Part shown: piece by piece, positions 27,456 to 37,047 of the stretch
Layout: the number at the start of each line of letters is the position of its first letter
Position numbering within the stretch: position 1 is the stretch's first letter
Source of the DNA: Winogradskyella sediminis
GTDB taxonomy: Bacteria; Bacteroidota; Bacteroidia; Flavobacteriales; Flavobacteriaceae
DNA: 64,000 bases
NCBI RefSeq assembly: GCF_003387355.1
Contig: NZ_QUNH01000001.1
Span: forward strand, 1,064,023 to 1,128,022
Reading direction: 5' to 3'
Position numbers and translations under genes: made by a program
The notes under the pieces: model-generated
The model's input: the letters and a program-made list of their open reading frames with translations, nothing else
What the model was told of the DNA's origin: nothing
Databases searched by the model: none

Positions 27456-27932
27456 ATGTTAAAGCGATTTAGTATTATATTAGTATTGGGTATTCTCATT
27501 TTGGCCTGCAATGGTTTGCAACGGCCTAAAAAGCCAGATCACCTAATATCAAAATCTAAAATGACGGATTTGTTATACGATTTATACGTGCTAAATGCAG
27601 CTAAAGGAGTCAATAGACTTACATTAGAAAAAAATAATCTAGACCCAGAAATTTATATTTTAAAAAAGTACAATATTGATAGTGCACAGTTTGCGGAAAG
27701 TAATAATTATTATGCTTTTGATACCGAAACGTATAAGGAAATTGTAGATGAGGTAAAGGAGCGACTAGAGTCTGAAAAGGAGTATTTTGAAGCCATAAGA
27801 GATAAGGAGACAGATTCCATAAAAAAACGCAGAGATTCTATTTCTAAAAAGCAAAAAACACCAATAGAAGCTGTTAATATTATTAAAGATTCGGTAGCTT
27901 TAAAAAATAGGAAGTCTATAAATGATCTTTAA
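27456..27932 (+). CDS. DUF4296 lipoprotein
   Basis: Bacteroidota-specific lipoprotein. The start is the ATG at 27456, immediately after the pyrC stop (27452-27454); a TTG at 27444 in frame would overlap pyrC. The lipobox ILILAC puts the lipidated Cys near residue 18. The conserved domain (about 28-110, MTDLLYDLYVLNAAKG) is the DUF4296 core, followed by a charged tail rich in Lys/Glu. The order GT2-pyrC-DUF4296 is an apparent operon. Function unknown. Its 3' end overlaps the convergent SDR gene by 17 bp. Confidence 0.85.
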   Translation: MLKRFSIILVLGILILACNGLQRPKKPDHLISKSKMTDLLYDLYVLNAAKGVNRLTLEKNNLDPEIYILKKYNIDSAQFAESNNYYAFDTETYKEIVDEVKERLESEKEYFEAIRDKETDSIKKRRDSISKKQKTPIEAVNIIKDSVALKNRKSINDL

Positions 27933-28932
27933 GAAATAAATTGCTAACCTCTTCTATACTTTTATCGACAGGTTTAAATTTAAAATTGAGGTGAGCTTGT
28001 ATTTTTGAAGTATTATAATAAGTGATGCTCGTGGCAGATTTTGCTGCTTGTTTAGCTAAACTTCGACGTTTACCAAATAGCTTATGCTTTAGCCAATCTA
28101 ATCTCCAAGCTATCTCTAATAGCCAAGGTTTTGCTACTTTTCTCGGCGCTTTTACATCTAATTGTTGTGCTGTATGACTTAAAAAAGTTTTAAAACTTAA
28201 ATTCTCGGATACTAAAATAAAACCTTCATTTGTAATATTGCTATTCATAAGTCGTTCCATGGCATTTACCACATCCCAAACATCTACATAACCAGTGACT
28301 CCCGTGGTGTAATATGGAAAACCATTATAAATTCGTTTAAATAAACTACCGCTACTTCCACCATTCCAATAACCAGCTCCTAAAATAATACCTGGGTTTA
28401 CAATTACAGCATCTAAACCCTCTTGCGTAGCTCTCCAAACTTCGAGTTCTGCTCCATATTTGGTAATAGCATATACGCTATTGTCATCCTCAGGGTTCCA
28501 ATCGGTTTGTTCGTCTATCAACTGTTCTGGATTATTATGATGACCAATAGCAGCAATAGTACTTACATAACACAACTTCTTTATTTGATGACTAATTGAT
28601 AGGTTAACAATATTAGCGGTGCCTTCAATATTAATTTTTCGTAATACTCTATATTTATCAGGTTCAAAAGAGACAAATGCTGCACAGTGATACACATGTG
28701 TAATATCTTTAAAAGCATCTTGAAGTTTTGGTACATTATTTACATCAGCTTCAACCCATTCTATACTATTAAACAGGCTTTCAGCATTGTCTGAAAAATA
28801 TGAAAAAACATGTTTAACCCGAGAAAGTGTCTCTTCTCGTCTATATGTTGCGCGTATACGGTTATTACTTTTTAAAAGTTGAAAAAGTAAATGCGAACCT
28901 ACCAAACCTGTACCTCCTGTGACTAGAATCAT
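27916..28932 (-). CDS. NAD-dependent epimerase/dehydratase family protein (extended SDR)
   Basis: Soluble oxidoreductase or epimerase acting on a sugar nucleotide, flavonoid-like or sterol-like substrate; not resolvable. N-terminal MILVTGGTGLVGSHLL is the NAD(P) glycine-rich motif, STIAAIG and YAITKYGAE supply the catalytic Ser and Tyr-x3-Lys. 338 residues, typical of extended SDRs. No same-strand neighbour; convergent overlap with the DUF4296 gene. Confidence 0.87.
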   Translation of the reverse strand: MILVTGGTGLVGSHLLFQLLKSNNRIRATYRREETLSRVKHVFSYFSDNAESLFNSIEWVEADVNNVPKLQDAFKDITHVYHCAAFVSFEPDKYRVLRKINIEGTANIVNLSISHQIKKLCYVSTIAAIGHHNNPEQLIDEQTDWNPEDDNSVYAITKYGAELEVWRATQEGLDAVIVNPGIILGAGYWNGGSSGSLFKRIYNGFPYYTTGVTGYVDVWDVVNAMERLMNSNITNEGFILVSENLSFKTFLSHTAQQLDVKAPRKVAKPWLLEIAWRLDWLKHKLFGKRRSLAKQAAKSATSITYYNTSKIQAHLNFKFKPVDKSIEEVSNLFLKDHL

Positions 28933-29060
28933 TGTGTAAAGTTACGCTTTTTTAATCCCTTTTTAAAATGCGAATTTCCTTTTTGATACCTTTTAGGAGC
29001 TTAAAAATTGTGTGTGCTAAATTGAGTTAAAATTGTCTTTTCTCTTTAACGGTGGAAACT

Positions 29061-29068
29061 TATCTTTG
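29061..29068 (+). promoter_or_regulatory. -7 box of tyrS
   Basis: TATCTTTG, exact match, followed by GCG. It lies downstream of a possible GTG start at 29052, which argues for the ATG at 29097 as the true start. Confidence 0.6.
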
Positions 29069-29096
29069 CGCAAATCAATTTGAAACTAAAAAAGCA

Positions 29097-30407
29097 ATGG
29101 CAAATAAGTTTGTAGAAGAATTACGTTGGAGAGGAATGGTACACGATATCATGCCTGGAACAGAAGAGCAACTAGATAATGAAATGACTACTGCCTATAT
29201 TGGTTTCGATCCTACCTCAGATTCCTTACACATTGGTAGCTTAGTACCTATAATATTATTGGTTCATTTAGAAAAAGCGGGTCATAAACCGATTGCTTTA
29301 GTTGGTGGAGCAACTGGCATGATAGGTGATCCATCTGGAAAAAGTGATGAACGTAACCTTTTAAACGAAGAAGCTTTAGCACACAACGTAGCAGGAATAA
29401 AACGTGTGTTATCTCGATTTTTAGATTTTAATTCTACAACTAAAAATGCACCTGTTTTAGTAAATAACTATGACTGGATGAAAACGTTTAGTTTTATCGA
29501 TTTTGCTAGAGATGTAGGGAAACGTATTACTGTAAATTACATGATGGCTAAAGATTCTGTAAAGAAACGTCTTAGTGGAGATGAAGGTAGCGTTGGCATG
29601 TCGTTTACGGAATTTACATACCAATTAATACAAGGTTATGATTTTCATCATTTGTATAAAACTATGGGTTGTAAATTACAAATGGGTGGCAGTGACCAAT
29701 GGGGAAATATTACTACCGGAACCGAATTGGTAAGACGTATGCACGATGGTGAAGACCAAGCCAAGGCCTATGCAATGACTTGCCCATTAATTACCAAAGC
29801 TGATGGCTCTAAATTTGGAAAGTCTGAAGGTGGAAATGTTTGGCTAGATGCAGATAAAACATCAGTTTATAAATTTTATCAGTTCTGGTTAAATTCTACA
29901 GATGAAGATGCTGAGAAGTATATTAAAATATTTACATTTTTAGATAGAGAAACTATTGAAGCCTTAATTGCTGAACATAAAGAAACACCTCATTTAAGGT
30001 TATTACAAAAACGTTTAGCAGAAGAAGTTACTGTTTTTGTACATAGTAAAGAGGATTATGATAATGCGGTAAAAGCGTCTCAAATATTGTTTAGTAAAGA
30101 TTTTAAAAATGAAATAAAACAACTCTCCGAATCTTTATTTTTAGATGTTTTTGAAGGTGTAAAACACGCTGAAATTTCAGAAGCTGAATTTAATGAAGGT
30201 ATAGATATGATAGGTGCTTTAGCTGCAAAAACAAGTTTCTTAAGCTCTAATGGTGATGCTAGACGTGCGCTGAAGGAAAATGCGGTATCGGTTAATAAGG
30301 AAAAAGTTAAGGAAGATTATAAATTGTCTTCAGAAGATCTTATTCACGATAAATATATTATTCTTAGTAGAGGGAAGAAAACAAACTTTATTTTAGAGAT
30401 TGTTTAA
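29097..30407 (+). CDS. tyrS: Tyrosyl-tRNA synthetase
   Basis: Class I synthetase charging tRNA-Tyr. The start at 29097 ([14 protein letters not shown]) is chosen because the promoter box sits at 29061-29068; an upstream in-frame GTG would be outside the transcript. Signature HIGS (in [12 protein letters not shown]) replaces HIGH, and KFGKS (in [13 protein letters not shown]) is the KMSKS loop. C-terminal S4-like RNA-binding domain. 436 residues, normal. Followed by a strong terminator. Confidence 0.96.
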   Translation: MANKFVEELRWRGMVHDIMPGTEEQLDNEMTTAYIGFDPTSDSLHIGSLVPIILLVHLEKAGHKPIALVGGATGMIGDPSGKSDERNLLNEEALAHNVAGIKRVLSRFLDFNSTTKNAPVLVNNYDWMKTFSFIDFARDVGKRITVNYMMAKDSVKKRLSGDEGSVGMSFTEFTYQLIQGYDFHHLYKTMGCKLQMGGSDQWGNITTGTELVRRMHDGEDQAKAYAMTCPLITKADGSKFGKSEGGNVWLDADKTSVYKFYQFWLNSTDEDAEKYIKIFTFLDRETIEALIAEHKETPHLRLLQKRLAEEVTVFVHSKEDYDNAVKASQILFSKDFKNEIKQLSESLFLDVFEGVKHAEISEAEFNEGIDMIGALAAKTSFLSSNGDARRALKENAVSVNKEKVKEDYKLSSEDLIHDKYIILSRGKKTNFILEIV

Positions 30408-30428
30408 GACTTATTTCCTGTAAAATGT

Positions 30429-30472
30429 AAAGACCTGCTATCGATCGATTAAAGATAACAGGTCTTTTTTTA
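30429..30472 (+). terminator. Terminator of tyrS
   Basis: AAAGACCTGCTATC pairs with GATAACAGGTCTTT, followed by TTTTT. Confidence 0.85.
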
Positions 30473-30586
30473 TGACATAAAAAAAGTGCCCAAAATTTCT
30501 TCTGAGCACTTAATAACCAATCAATCAACTATTTGAAAATCTTACTTTTTCATAGCTATTATTAAGTCGAGAGTTATTTTAATTCC

Positions 30587-31567
30587 TTACAAAGCCATTA
30601 AATTACATCCTCTAATATCAGAATTATCGAATCTGCCAATGATTTCAAATTCACCATGATTATTAACTTTTCCCAAATCTTGAGTTGCAATAAATGCACA
30701 AGAATTAAGATTGGCTAAATCAATAACATTAATACCTCCTGTTTTATTGGCCGTTTGAATGGTGAGAGCATCTTCAGTATCGCGTGTTAATACTTTCATC
30801 CATGGTGGACATTGAAATATCCCATTACCTTGGGAATACGCCTGACTTAAAAGTTCGGTCATGCCATATTCACTATGAATTTCGTGGACACCAAATCCTG
30901 CTTTAAGCGTTTGATGTAATTCTTGCCTTATCATTTCTTTTCGTCGGCCTTTCATCCCTCCCGTTTCCATTACTACGGTATGTTTTAAATTGAGTTGAAA
31001 TTTTTCAACAACGTCTAATAGTGCAAAAGACACTCCGATAAGTAGTGTTTTTTGCTGTTTCACCTCTAGTGACTTTAGAGTGTTCACTAATTCATTATGA
31101 TTATTGAGGTAAAATCCGCTTTCGGCTTGTTTGGATTTTTCAATTAAATCATTTACCATATATATAAGCGATGAGCCATCGCGCTCTAAATAAGATGGTA
31201 GTAAGGCTAGTACTACGTAGTCTTCAATATTACCGTAAAAGTGCCTAAATGCTTTTAGGTAGCTCTCTTCGTATAGGTTTAAGTCTGTAAGCAAATGTTT
31301 ACTTGTAATACTTCCGGTGGTGCCAGAACTGGTAAATGTTTTTTCTATTGGTAAATTAGAACTTAAAACTTTACGAGATTTAAAAAACTGAATTGGAAGA
31401 AACGGAATGTCCGATACGCGTTTTATATCGGATGGATGCTTGTAAAGTAAGTCGCAAAACGAACGATAGACTTTATTATGTTTAAATTGAAATTTAAAAA
31501 CATCCAAGGCTATAGCATCAAATTCTGCATTAGATTTTATATTAAAAATGGCGTCTTTAGATATCAT
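30587..31567 (-). CDS. LuxE/PaaK-like acyl-protein synthetase family protein
   Basis: Adenylate-forming enzyme of the LuxE (acyl-protein synthetase) branch. TSSGTTGS (residues 79-86) is the phosphate-binding loop; METGGMKGRRKEM and HSEYGMTELLSQAYS are family blocks. 326 residues, shorter than phenylacetate-CoA ligase. No lux genes or acyl reductase are nearby, so it is an orphan and probably serves another carboxylate; flavobacterial homologues are usually labelled acyltransferase. The -7 box is only 4 bases from the ATG. Confidence 0.78.
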   Translation of the reverse strand: MISKDAIFNIKSNAEFDAIALDVFKFQFKHNKVYRSFCDLLYKHPSDIKRVSDIPFLPIQFFKSRKVLSSNLPIEKTFTSSGTTGSITSKHLLTDLNLYEESYLKAFRHFYGNIEDYVVLALLPSYLERDGSSLIYMVNDLIEKSKQAESGFYLNNHNELVNTLKSLEVKQQKTLLIGVSFALLDVVEKFQLNLKHTVVMETGGMKGRRKEMIRQELHQTLKAGFGVHEIHSEYGMTELLSQAYSQGNGIFQCPPWMKVLTRDTEDALTIQTANKTGGINVIDLANLNSCAFIATQDLGKVNNHGEFEIIGRFDNSDIRGCNLMAL

Positions 31568-31571
31568 TCTG

Positions 31572-31579
31572 CAAAAATA
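31572..31579 (-). promoter_or_regulatory. -7 box of the LuxE-like gene
   Basis: Minus-strand TATTTTTG, exact match, just 4 bases upstream of the ATG at 31567; suggests a leaderless mRNA, or a chance match. Confidence 0.35.
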
Positions 31580-31587
31580 TGAAAATA

Positions 31588-31623
31588 AAAAAGCGTCTCG
31601 ATAATTTTCGAGACGCTTTTAAA
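31588..31623 (-). terminator. Terminator of the T9SS cargo gene
   Basis: AAAAAGCGTCTCGA pairs with TCGAGACGCTTTT; a T-run follows on the minus strand. Confidence 0.8.
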
Positions 31624-31641
31624 AAGTATTAAACCTTATGC

Positions 31642-33273
31642 TTACTTAATCACTAATTTCTTAGTTGTAGAAGCATTGTTCTGAGTAATTTTCACGATGT
31701 AAACACCAGACTTTAAGTTAGCAACATTTAGCGTGTTGTTAGTTAATGTTTGGTTTTTAACTTGCTTACCTAAGATATCAAATACTTGAACAGAGATAGC
31801 TTCGCTATTTGTAGAAGAGATTGAAACAGACCCAGTATTTGTTGGGTTAGGATATAAGCTAAAAGTGTTAGCGTTAAAATCTGTAACACTTAATGGTGCA
31901 GCGATATCAGTAGTGTATCTTGGGAAAATTTGATAATCGTCATTAAATTGTCCACCTAAACCAGTAATACTTACAGCAGTTGTAGGTATAGCAGTACCAA
32001 TTAAATCTTCATCGCCAAAAGCAACTCTACAAATTGTAGTTTCACCTCCGTTAGATACGTTGTAGTTTGTGTTATCCGCAAACGTACCAGCATCAGCAAA
32101 TGTTGCACTGTTAATAGTGATTAATCTACTTTCGTAGTCTTCACCATTATTTAAAAGATCAGAAACGCTTACAACGATTGGTGTTACAGTATTTCCTGTA
32201 GAAGAAGCAGATGCTACATTCTGACTAGGAACAAATTGAAGTGTTCCGGCAAATTCAGTAAGCTGTCCTTTTAATCCAGTGATACCATCGCCATTATTAA
32301 ACGGAGTGCTTAATAAGCCAGCTGAATCGTCAATTAAGATTCCTGCTCCACCATCTTGAATGTATTTTTGGTTTCTAGTGCCATCTGTAACAATATAAGT
32401 TATAATAGCTTCACCTGTTAATTCAAAAGTTTCACCAAGTGTACCGGCTCTTAATTCAGTAATGTTGGCTACTTGGTTAAGTGATCCTACACTAAATGTA
32501 ATCATATCAGAGTCTATAGTTGTACCTCCGTCAATTAAATCAACTGTAACTTCATAAGTTTCACCATCTGCTGTAGGTACTGTAAAAGGACTTGTTGCAT
32601 TCACATTCGGAGTGCCATTTACTGTTACAGTAATACTTTCGCTACCAGATAAATTAACCGTAGAGAACTCAACATCTACTGAAGTTGTACCAGGTGCAAA
32701 ACTAGAGTTGTTAGAAGGGCTTAAAATACTAATAGAAGGAGTTGTAACTACTTGTTGTACAAATGAGAAATCATCCCAATAAACAACAGCAGAACCGTAT
32801 GATCTTACTTCGAAATAAAATTCATTTACACCTGCAGGAGCAGTTAATACAACAGAATATTCTGTCCAAACATTTCCATTATTATCAAAGTATCCTGTTT
32901 CGCCAACACCTTGCAAAACATCTGCATCAGTATCGTGATCTACAGTACCATCTGTTGACCATTTTGACCAAATTCTGGCATCTGTACCATCACCAGATTC
33001 AACTTTGTACCACATAGAAAGAGTGTACGTATTTCCTGGAGTAATACCAGAAATAGTTTGTGACAAATCTTTTGTGCCATCAGCAGTGTGTTTTACAGAG
33101 TAATCACCACCATGCGTCTCAGAAGATTCTTGGTCTACGTTTTCCGCTTTAGTCCATCCTGTTGGATTATTAGCGTCATCCCATGACTCAAAAGTACCAT
33201 TCACTATTAGGTCTTGTCCAAAAGAGAACGAAGCCACTAGTAAAGTAAATAATAAAAAGTAAATTTTTTTCAT
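31642..33273 (-). CDS. T9SS-secreted multidomain protein with DUF5689-like domain
   Basis: Surface or extracellular protein exported by Sec and then the type IX system. The start at 33273 (MKKIYFLLFTLLVASFSFGQ) gives a clean signal peptide and fits the promoter at 33301; an upstream in-frame Met at 33315 would lie before it. Order: carbohydrate-binding-like domain (about 20-175), an Ig-like linker (about 180-265), a DUF5689/OB-like domain (about 270-450) and the type A sorting domain (about 465-543, FSLYPNPTNTGSVSI ... GVYIVKI ... KLVIK). Mature ligand unknown; cell-surface binding role inferred. Confidence 0.85.
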   Translation of the reverse strand: MKKIYFLLFTLLVASFSFGQDLIVNGTFESWDDANNPTGWTKAENVDQESSETHGGDYSVKHTADGTKDLSQTISGITPGNTYTLSMWYKVESGDGTDARIWSKWSTDGTVDHDTDADVLQGVGETGYFDNNGNVWTEYSVVLTAPAGVNEFYFEVRSYGSAVVYWDDFSFVQQVVTTPSISILSPSNNSSFAPGTTSVDVEFSTVNLSGSESITVTVNGTPNVNATSPFTVPTADGETYEVTVDLIDGGTTIDSDMITFSVGSLNQVANITELRAGTLGETFELTGEAIITYIVTDGTRNQKYIQDGGAGILIDDSAGLLSTPFNNGDGITGLKGQLTEFAGTLQFVPSQNVASASSTGNTVTPIVVSVSDLLNNGEDYESRLITINSATFADAGTFADNTNYNVSNGGETTICRVAFGDEDLIGTAIPTTAVSITGLGGQFNDDYQIFPRYTTDIAAPLSVTDFNANTFSLYPNPTNTGSVSISSTNSEAISVQVFDILGKQVKNQTLTNNTLNVANLKSGVYIVKITQNNASTTKKLVIK

Positions 33274-33300
33274 AATTTGAATTGTATAAAAAGTTAGACA

Positions 33301-33308
33301 CAAATATA
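33301..33308 (-). promoter_or_regulatory. -7 box of the T9SS cargo gene
   Basis: Minus-strand TATATTTG, exact match, 27 bases upstream of the ATG at 33273. Confidence 0.55.
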
Positions 33309-33505
33309 ATAACAAATAGTGAGTTTTAAGAATGAGTTTAGTTAATACTTATCATTTTACAATATGTTAACACGGTAAATGTCAGGTGGTTCTAAGGCTC
33401 AATTATTTATGTTTTCAATGTTAGGGAATTGTTATCAATTTCATATTTATAAGCAGGTGACATAGATATAATTTATATTTACATTTATTTTAAAACGTAA
33501 TTCAA

Positions 33506-34192
33506 TTGAAAAAGAAAGACATTAAAATATTATTGGTTGATGATGACCTAGATATTTTGGAAATTGTAGGTTTTAATCTATCTGCGGAAGGTTACCAAGT
33601 TATAAAAGGTGAAAATGGTGAAGAAGCTGTAAAATTAGCTAAGAAACATCAGCCTCATTTAATAATAATAGATGTAATGATGCCAAAAATGGATGGGATT
33701 GAGGCTTGCGAACGCATTAGAGAAGAGCCTAGCCTAAGCGAAACCATTATTACATTTTTAACGGCAAGAGGAGAAGATTATTCTCAGGTTGCTGGTTTTG
33801 AAGCGGGTGCTGATGATTACATCGCAAAACCAATAAAGCCTAAAGTTTTAATTAGTAAGGTAAAAGCTTTATTGCGTCGTTTAAAACATTCTGAAAACAG
33901 TGCTGAAGCTGTTATGAAAATAGGTGATTTAGTTATTTATAAAGAAGAATACAAAATTACAATTAATGGTAAAGAAACCGCTTTGCCTAGAAAAGAGTTT
34001 GAATTATTATCTTTGCTCGCAACCAAACCAGGGAAGGTTTTTAAGCGTGATGAAATTCTAGATAAAGTCTGGGGAAATGAAGTTGTTGTTGGAGGAAGAA
34101 CCATCGATGTACACATTAGAAAATTGCGCGAAAAAATAGGAGATAAGTCCTTTAAAACTGTAAAAGGTGTTGGTTACAAGTTTGTAGACTAA
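33506..34192 (+). CDS. OmpR/PhoB-type response regulator
   Basis: DNA-binding half of a two-component system. Receiver domain (about 6-125) with acidic pocket VDDD, phospho-acceptor D56 (LIIIDVMMPKMDG) and KP motif (YIAKPIKP); winged-helix C-terminal domain (about 135-228, ending KTVKGVGYKFVD). 228 residues. The start is TTG (TTGAAAAAGAAAGAC); no in-frame ATG precedes it. TATATTTA at 33473-33480 is a one-off -7 box. The stop overlaps the start of the kinase gene (TAATG), so the two are translationally coupled. Confidence 0.93.
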   Translation: MKKKDIKILLVDDDLDILEIVGFNLSAEGYQVIKGENGEEAVKLAKKHQPHLIIIDVMMPKMDGIEACERIREEPSLSETIITFLTARGEDYSQVAGFEAGADDYIAKPIKPKVLISKVKALLRRLKHSENSAEAVMKIGDLVIYKEEYKITINGKETALPRKEFELLSLLATKPGKVFKRDEILDKVWGNEVVVGGRTIDVHIRKLREKIGDKSFKTVKGVGYKFVD

Positions 34193-35235
34193 TGCAGCAA
34201 AAAACACTTAAGAAATCTTATAAATTTGCTTTACGAACAGCACTTTATGTTACGCTGTTTTCAAGTTTTCTTGTGGGCATATTTTTACATTACTACCACG
34301 CAGTTAATTGGCATTTTATTTTTTTTCCAATAATATGTTTTCCGTTTTGTTTCTTTATTATTCAATATCGCGTAGAGCGTTTTATATATAGACGTGTTAA
34401 GCAAATTTATGACGATTTAACGCTTTTAGAATCTACAAGCCTAAGACAACAACCCATAACTACAGATATGGGAACCTTAACAAAAGAAATTGACAAATAC
34501 GCTAAAAACAAAAAGTTTGAGATTGAAAATCTAAAGATTAGAGAAGAGTATCGAAAAGAATTTATAGGTAATGTCTCGCACGAATTAAAAACACCTTTAT
34601 TTACCGTACAAAGTTACTTGCTTACCTTATTAGAAGGTGGAGTTGAAGATGAAAAAATTAGAAAAAAATATTTAGCGAGAGCGACTAAAGGAGTCGAACG
34701 CTTAACGTATATCATTAAAGATTTAGATATGATTACCAAATTAGAAGTTGGTGTATTAAGTCTAGAAAAAGAAAATTTTGATATGGTTAAAGTGGTTCAA
34801 AATGTGTTTGACCTTTTTGAAATGAAAGCTGCAAAAAAACACATAACCTTAACGTTCGATATGGAGTATCCTGAGCCTATAATGGTCTATGCAGATAAGG
34901 AGCGTATACAGCAGGTATTGACGAATCTTGTGGTGAATTCTATAAAATATGGTCGCGAAAAAGGAACGACAGAAATTAGTATAGAAAACCTTATAAAAAA
35001 CAAGGCAATTATTAGAGTTACAGATAATGGAGAGGGTATTGCTAAGAAGAATCTTCAACGCTTGTTTGAGCGTTTTTATCGCGTTGATAAAAGTGGATCT
35101 CGTAAAGAAGGTGGTTCTGGTTTAGGCTTGTCTATTGTAAAACATATTATTGAAGCTCACGAAGAGAAAATTTACATAGAAAGCGAATTGGGTGTGGGTA
35201 GTGAGTTTTCTTTTACTTTAGAAAAGACTAAATAG
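34192..35235 (+). CDS. Sensor histidine kinase (HisKA type)
   Basis: Membrane kinase partner of the preceding regulator. Two adjacent transmembrane segments (about 15-33 and 40-58) with almost no periplasmic loop, so the sensed signal is probably in or at the membrane. HisKA phospho-acceptor H130 in GNVSHELKTPL; HATPase domain with N-box VLTNLVVNSIKYG, DNGEGI and GGSGLGLSIVKH. 347 residues; PhoR/YycG-like core without PAS or HAMP that I can see. 3' end overlaps the convergent glycosyltransferase gene by 18 bp. Confidence 0.93.
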   Translation: MQQKTLKKSYKFALRTALYVTLFSSFLVGIFLHYYHAVNWHFIFFPIICFPFCFFIIQYRVERFIYRRVKQIYDDLTLLESTSLRQQPITTDMGTLTKEIDKYAKNKKFEIENLKIREEYRKEFIGNVSHELKTPLFTVQSYLLTLLEGGVEDEKIRKKYLARATKGVERLTYIIKDLDMITKLEVGVLSLEKENFDMVKVVQNVFDLFEMKAAKKHITLTFDMEYPEPIMVYADKERIQQVLTNLVVNSIKYGREKGTTEISIENLIKNKAIIRVTDNGEGIAKKNLQRLFERFYRVDKSGSRKEGGSGLGLSIVKHIIEAHEEKIYIESELGVGSEFSFTLEKTK

Positions 35236-36270
35236 TTTCTTATAATTTAATTCATATTCTTGCGATTTAAAACCACTGAATTCATCCATTTCAGACAGCA
35301 TATTAATTTCAAAATCATTTTGATTGCAATACGGAGCTATTCCTATAGATGATAGTCTTTTGGCTAAATACTCTTGTTCAAATTGTCCTGGTGTTGGTAT
35401 AAAAAAAGCTTTCTTTTCAAGTTTTTCTAAGTCCATAATTGTTGTGTAACCAGACCTGCTAAGGATAAGTTCGCTTTTATTTATAGCAGTTTCAAGCTGG
35501 TCACTCGTCATATAATTATAGATAAGTATATGATTCATTACTGTTTTTTGTTGCTCAGATTCTACCTTTCCTTTTACAAAGAGCACGTTTCCGTTGTACT
35601 GTTGCAGATCGTTCATCAATTTTTCTTCCAAAAAGGTACGCTGTGGTTCTGGGCCAGAAAGTAATACCATTAAATCGTATACTTTAGCTATGTCTTGTTT
35701 TTTAAAACGTGTTAAAGCTCCTAAATACTTTATTGGTGCTACAAATTTTTTAGGATGACCTAACTCTCCACTTAAATTATTTACACCCAGATGGTCAGGT
35801 ACCCAGCACTCATTAAACTTAGAAATTATCTTTTGATGCAATTTACTACTCAGCCAAGTTGTATTTCCACTTAAAACCCGTAATTGGTGGGTTATAAATA
35901 CTGAAGTTATAGCTTTATGTCTTACTCCAAATCTATTATCTGAAATAATACCATCAATAGCTTCAGTTTCAACGAAGGTTTCAACTACTTTTTTTTCGCG
36001 TTTAATGGTTTTTAAGAGATGTGGAGAGTCTTTAATTAGTTTTATTTTAAAGCCATTCGCTTTTTTTGAGTAGGTAATATTATAAGAAGGCAATTCAAAG
36101 GCACTTAGTTTAGGGAATTCTTTTTTCAATAATTCTAGCGCTATACCATCGCTAGCAATAATAGGTTCAAAACCATTTGCTAGTAATGCATTTATAATAG
36201 GAATGCATCGTGTAGCATGCCCTAATCCCCAATTTAAAGGAGCAACTAATATCCTTTTTTTAGCATTCAC
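35218..36270 (-). CDS. GT28-like (MurG-fold) glycosyltransferase
   Basis: GT-B fold glycosyltransferase of unknown acceptor. N-terminal APLNWGLGHATRCIPII is the glycine loop typical of this Bacteroidota family; LSGPEPQRTFLEEKL and the C-terminal LSRSGYTTIMDLE (near 270-282) form the nucleotide-sugar site. 350 residues, cytosolic or peripheral membrane. Not MurG itself, which has different signature blocks. Single gene with its own promoter; convergent overlap with the histidine kinase gene. Confidence 0.85.
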   Translation of the reverse strand: MNAKKRILVAPLNWGLGHATRCIPIINALLANGFEPIIASDGIALELLKKEFPKLSAFELPSYNITYSKKANGFKIKLIKDSPHLLKTIKREKKVVETFVETEAIDGIISDNRFGVRHKAITSVFITHQLRVLSGNTTWLSSKLHQKIISKFNECWVPDHLGVNNLSGELGHPKKFVAPIKYLGALTRFKKQDIAKVYDLMVLLSGPEPQRTFLEEKLMNDLQQYNGNVLFVKGKVESEQQKTVMNHILIYNYMTSDQLETAINKSELILSRSGYTTIMDLEKLEKKAFFIPTPGQFEQEYLAKRLSSIGIAPYCNQNDFEINMLSEMDEFSGFKSQEYELNYKKLFSLF

Positions 36271-36310
36271 TTCTAATTATATTTCAAAATTTTAGATTAG
36301 GTGTATTTAA

Positions 36311-36318
36311 CAAAGGTA
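36311..36318 (-). promoter_or_regulatory. -7 box of the GT28-like gene
   Basis: Minus-strand TACCTTTG, exact match, 40 bases upstream of the start. Confidence 0.5.
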
Positions 36319-36369
36319 AACCTAAAATGTTTGCTTAATTTTACCGAATTATTAATAAATCTATAATTT

Positions 36370-37044
36370 GTGGGAAGTAAAAATAAACTTAAACGCTTTA
36401 AGGAAAACGAAACCTTTCATAATGTGTATCAACCAACACGAGAAGAGTTGGTGGATGCAACCTATAAACTCAAAGGAAAATGGAAGTCCGAAGTTTTTAA
36501 AAACAACAATCCATTAGTTTTAGAATTGGGTTGTGGTAAGGGAGAATATACAGTAGGTTTAGCAAAACGCAATGCCAATAAAAATTACATCGGTATTGAT
36601 ATTAAAGGAGCCCGATTTTGGAGAGGAGCAAAAACGGCCATTGAAGAAGATATTCCTAATGCTGCATTTATAAGAACACAAATAGAACTTATTGATCGTG
36701 TTTTTGCTGAAAATGAGGTCGATGAAATTTGGATTACATTTCCAGATCCACAAATTAAATATCAGCGGACAAAACATAGAATGACTAACCAACAGTTTTT
36801 GGAGCGTTATAAAAAAGTCTTGAAACCAGGTGGATTAATGCACTTAAAAACAGATAGCGAATTTATGCATGGCTACACCTTGGGTTTACTGCATGGTTTA
36901 GGCTTAGAGGTGCTTTATGCTAACCATAATGTTTATAAATTAGAAGGTAGTCCGGAGGAAGTTACTGAAATACAAACATTTTATGAAAGTCAATATTTAG
37001 AGAAAGCCAAAGCAATTACGTATATTAGATTCAAAATCAACTAA
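36370..37044 (+). CDS. trmB: tRNA (guanine-N7-)-methyltransferase
   Basis: SAM-dependent methylation of G46 in tRNA. 224 residues. SAM motif LELGCGKGEYTVGLAKRN (about 56-73), acidic ADoMet/G46 residues in DIKGARFWRGAK, and the signature WITFPDPQIKYQRTKHRM. The start codon is GTG (GTGGGAAGTAAAAAT); no ATG is available upstream. First gene of an apparent operon with the LysE-type transporter (3-base gap) and the ATL gene. Confidence 0.94.
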   Translation: MGSKNKLKRFKENETFHNVYQPTREELVDATYKLKGKWKSEVFKNNNPLVLELGCGKGEYTVGLAKRNANKNYIGIDIKGARFWRGAKTAIEEDIPNAAFIRTQIELIDRVFAENEVDEIWITFPDPQIKYQRTKHRMTNQQFLERYKKVLKPGGLMHLKTDSEFMHGYTLGLLHGLGLEVLYANHNVYKLEGSPEEVTEIQTFYESQYLEKAKAITYIRFKIN

Positions 37045-37047
37045 AGT

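Noticed and set aside
30484..30511. AAGTGC...GCACTT hairpin after tyrS
   Set aside because: Only six base pairs with a 16-base loop and no T-run; the strong tyrS terminator precedes it.
30587..31567. Bioluminescence (lux) locus suggested by the LuxE-like protein
   Set aside because: No luxA, B, C or D homologue is nearby and the LuxE fold is common in non-luminous Bacteroidota.
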